Assembly: GCA_963930655.1 (NCBI GenBank)
Contig: OZ005607.1
Location: forward strand, 26,048,874 to 26,112,873
Direction of reading: 5' to 3'
Source: Myrica gale
Taxonomy: Eukaryota; Streptophyta; Magnoliopsida; Fagales; Myricaceae
Length of the DNA stretch: 64,000 nt
The position numbers were made by a program, and so were the translations under genes. Numbering within the stretch: the stretch's first letter is position 1; each line of letters starts with the position of its first letter. The notes under the pieces were generated by a model. That model worked only from the letters and a program-made list of their open reading frames with translations. It was not told the origin of the DNA and did no database searches. Positions 63,010 through 64,000 of this stretch are shown here, one piece after another.

Positions 63010-63164
63010 TGTGTTTGAGAAACAAAATTGTACGTGGTTAAAATTTTAGGTGTTGAAGTTGATAAAAAAATTGAGAGAAAGAGTGAAAAAGTGAAGAGAA
63101 AGAGTATTTTGTAATGATGATAAAATTTTTAAGTGGCCAAAATTTTAGCACCTAAACACAGTTA
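63010..63164. mobile_element. Small MITE, Tourist-like
   Basis: Left TTGTGTTTGAGAAAC and right (reverse strand) CTGTGTTTAGGTGC are inverted partners, with AAAATTTTA-rich arms and GTGAAAAAGTGAAGAGAAAG in the middle. It is similar in text to the MITEs at 46.5 and 54.0 kb. Confidence 0.5.
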
Positions 63165-63483
63165 GTTGATTTCTCGTTGTTTCCAAATTTCAATTGTATA
63201 GTTTAATACTTGGGTAGATTAATAGGTAACTATAAGCTTTATAATTGATAATGTTTCCTGTTGTAGGTTACGTGCATGGTTGCTTAAGTTGATCCAACCA
63301 ACATCCTTTACAATTGTCTACTCCAATTAGGGAGGGCCGAAACGGTGGGAGCTGGGGAGACCCCTAAACCCTCAAAAATTGATTTTTTTTTTAATTCAAC
63401 TTTTTTTTCGAAAACAGACTGTACCCACATGACATAAGTGGCTCATGAGCACCCGATTAGGGATCCTTATACCTTGTTTTAAT

Positions 63484-63670
63484 TTTTTTTTTTTATCAAA
63501 GGCTCACTACCTTTATTTTGAAATAAAAGAGGATTAATTAAGGAGATCAGTCTCAGCATAGAGACAAACAAGATCCGGAAAGAGCTCATGAACAACGGGA
63601 TGGCCTCCAAAATCAATCTTGGAGGTAGCCCAACGAACAAGAAGGTGCGCTTCTATTAAATACTCCACCG
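63484..63670 (-). mobile_element. Retroposon 3' fragment with poly(T) (LINE-like), minus strand
   Basis: A T tract at 63485-63496 (a poly(A) tail on the other strand) directly follows GATAAAA-type text. The minus strand then reads EAHLLVRWATSKIDFGG and HPVVHELFPDLVCLYAETDL before a stop. The arrangement fits a 5'-truncated LINE end. The protein family is a weak recognition only. Confidence 0.4.
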
Positions 63671-64000
63671 TTACGGATTAAAATCTTTGCAATTTCATAT
63701 TTGAATTATATAGTATAATTTTTTTAAAAAAAAAAGATAGATTTAATAGGTAAATACATCATTTAATATTATCTCTATAAAATTTAAGACCGCATGAACC
63801 ATGTTCCAATTATTTTGTTTTATCTTTATCCAAATTGTACCATAAAAAAAATTACATAATGATCCTCGTCCCACCTACTATCTATATGTAGAGGGAGAGA
63901 CCGGCAAATTAAATACGCAACTTCTTCCCTTCTGCACAGAAAATTCGCCCTCAGAGTTAGCTTCTTCCTCCCCCTCCTTGTGATTTCAGCTCTAATCCCA

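Overview
The window is nuclear DNA of a flowering plant, most likely a woody eudicot. The signs are intron-rich GT-AG genes, class III peroxidases with the classic four-exon layout, a PPR gene, a plant LIN-type U-box gene, and dense plant transposons (Copia, CACTA, Tourist-like MITEs, L1-type LINEs, a tRNA-derived SINE). I cannot name the species from sequence alone.

Layout. 1-17.3 kb (+): the last 20 exons of a callose synthase gene (about 806 C-terminal residues); its introns hold two LINE remnants and two MITE-type elements, one with a GC-rich core. 17.3-19.5 kb: intergenic, with a long fold-back element. 19.9-21.6 kb (+): an intronless gene for a 542-residue low-complexity/coiled-coil protein. 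24.7-29.5 kb (+): a whole-looking, very young Ty1/Copia element with apparently identical LTRs and a perfect CATAC target duplication, followed by a SINE. 30.9-32.1 kb: a chain of four small, phase-compatible exons on the minus strand (unrecognised protein) beside a two-exon MCM6-like scrap on the plus strand. 32.4-36.7 kb: a nest of DNA transposons, namely an outer element with an 8-bp target duplication that holds CACTA-type pieces, then a separate CACTA element with an ATC duplication. 39.5-41.5 and 51.5-53.3 kb (+): two complete class III peroxidase genes of different subclades, separated by a 5.8-kb CACTA element (TGG duplication) that itself holds a solo LTR. 55-62.3 kb: a TRIM-like LTR relic, a 5'-truncated LINE, and two decayed host genes on the minus strand (a LIN-like U-box E3 ligase and a PPR gene). 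The end of the window is intergenic, with a small MITE and a retroposon scrap.

How the genes relate. Callose synthase (wall and plasmodesmal glucan) and secreted peroxidases (wall cross-linking) both act at the cell wall, but nothing in the sequence shows joint regulation. The window is mainly a record of transposon nesting around a few host genes. The least explained pieces are the minus-strand exon chain at 30.9-31.5 kb with the neighbouring MCM6 scrap, and the GC-rich core of the MITE-like element at 6.2-7.1 kb.
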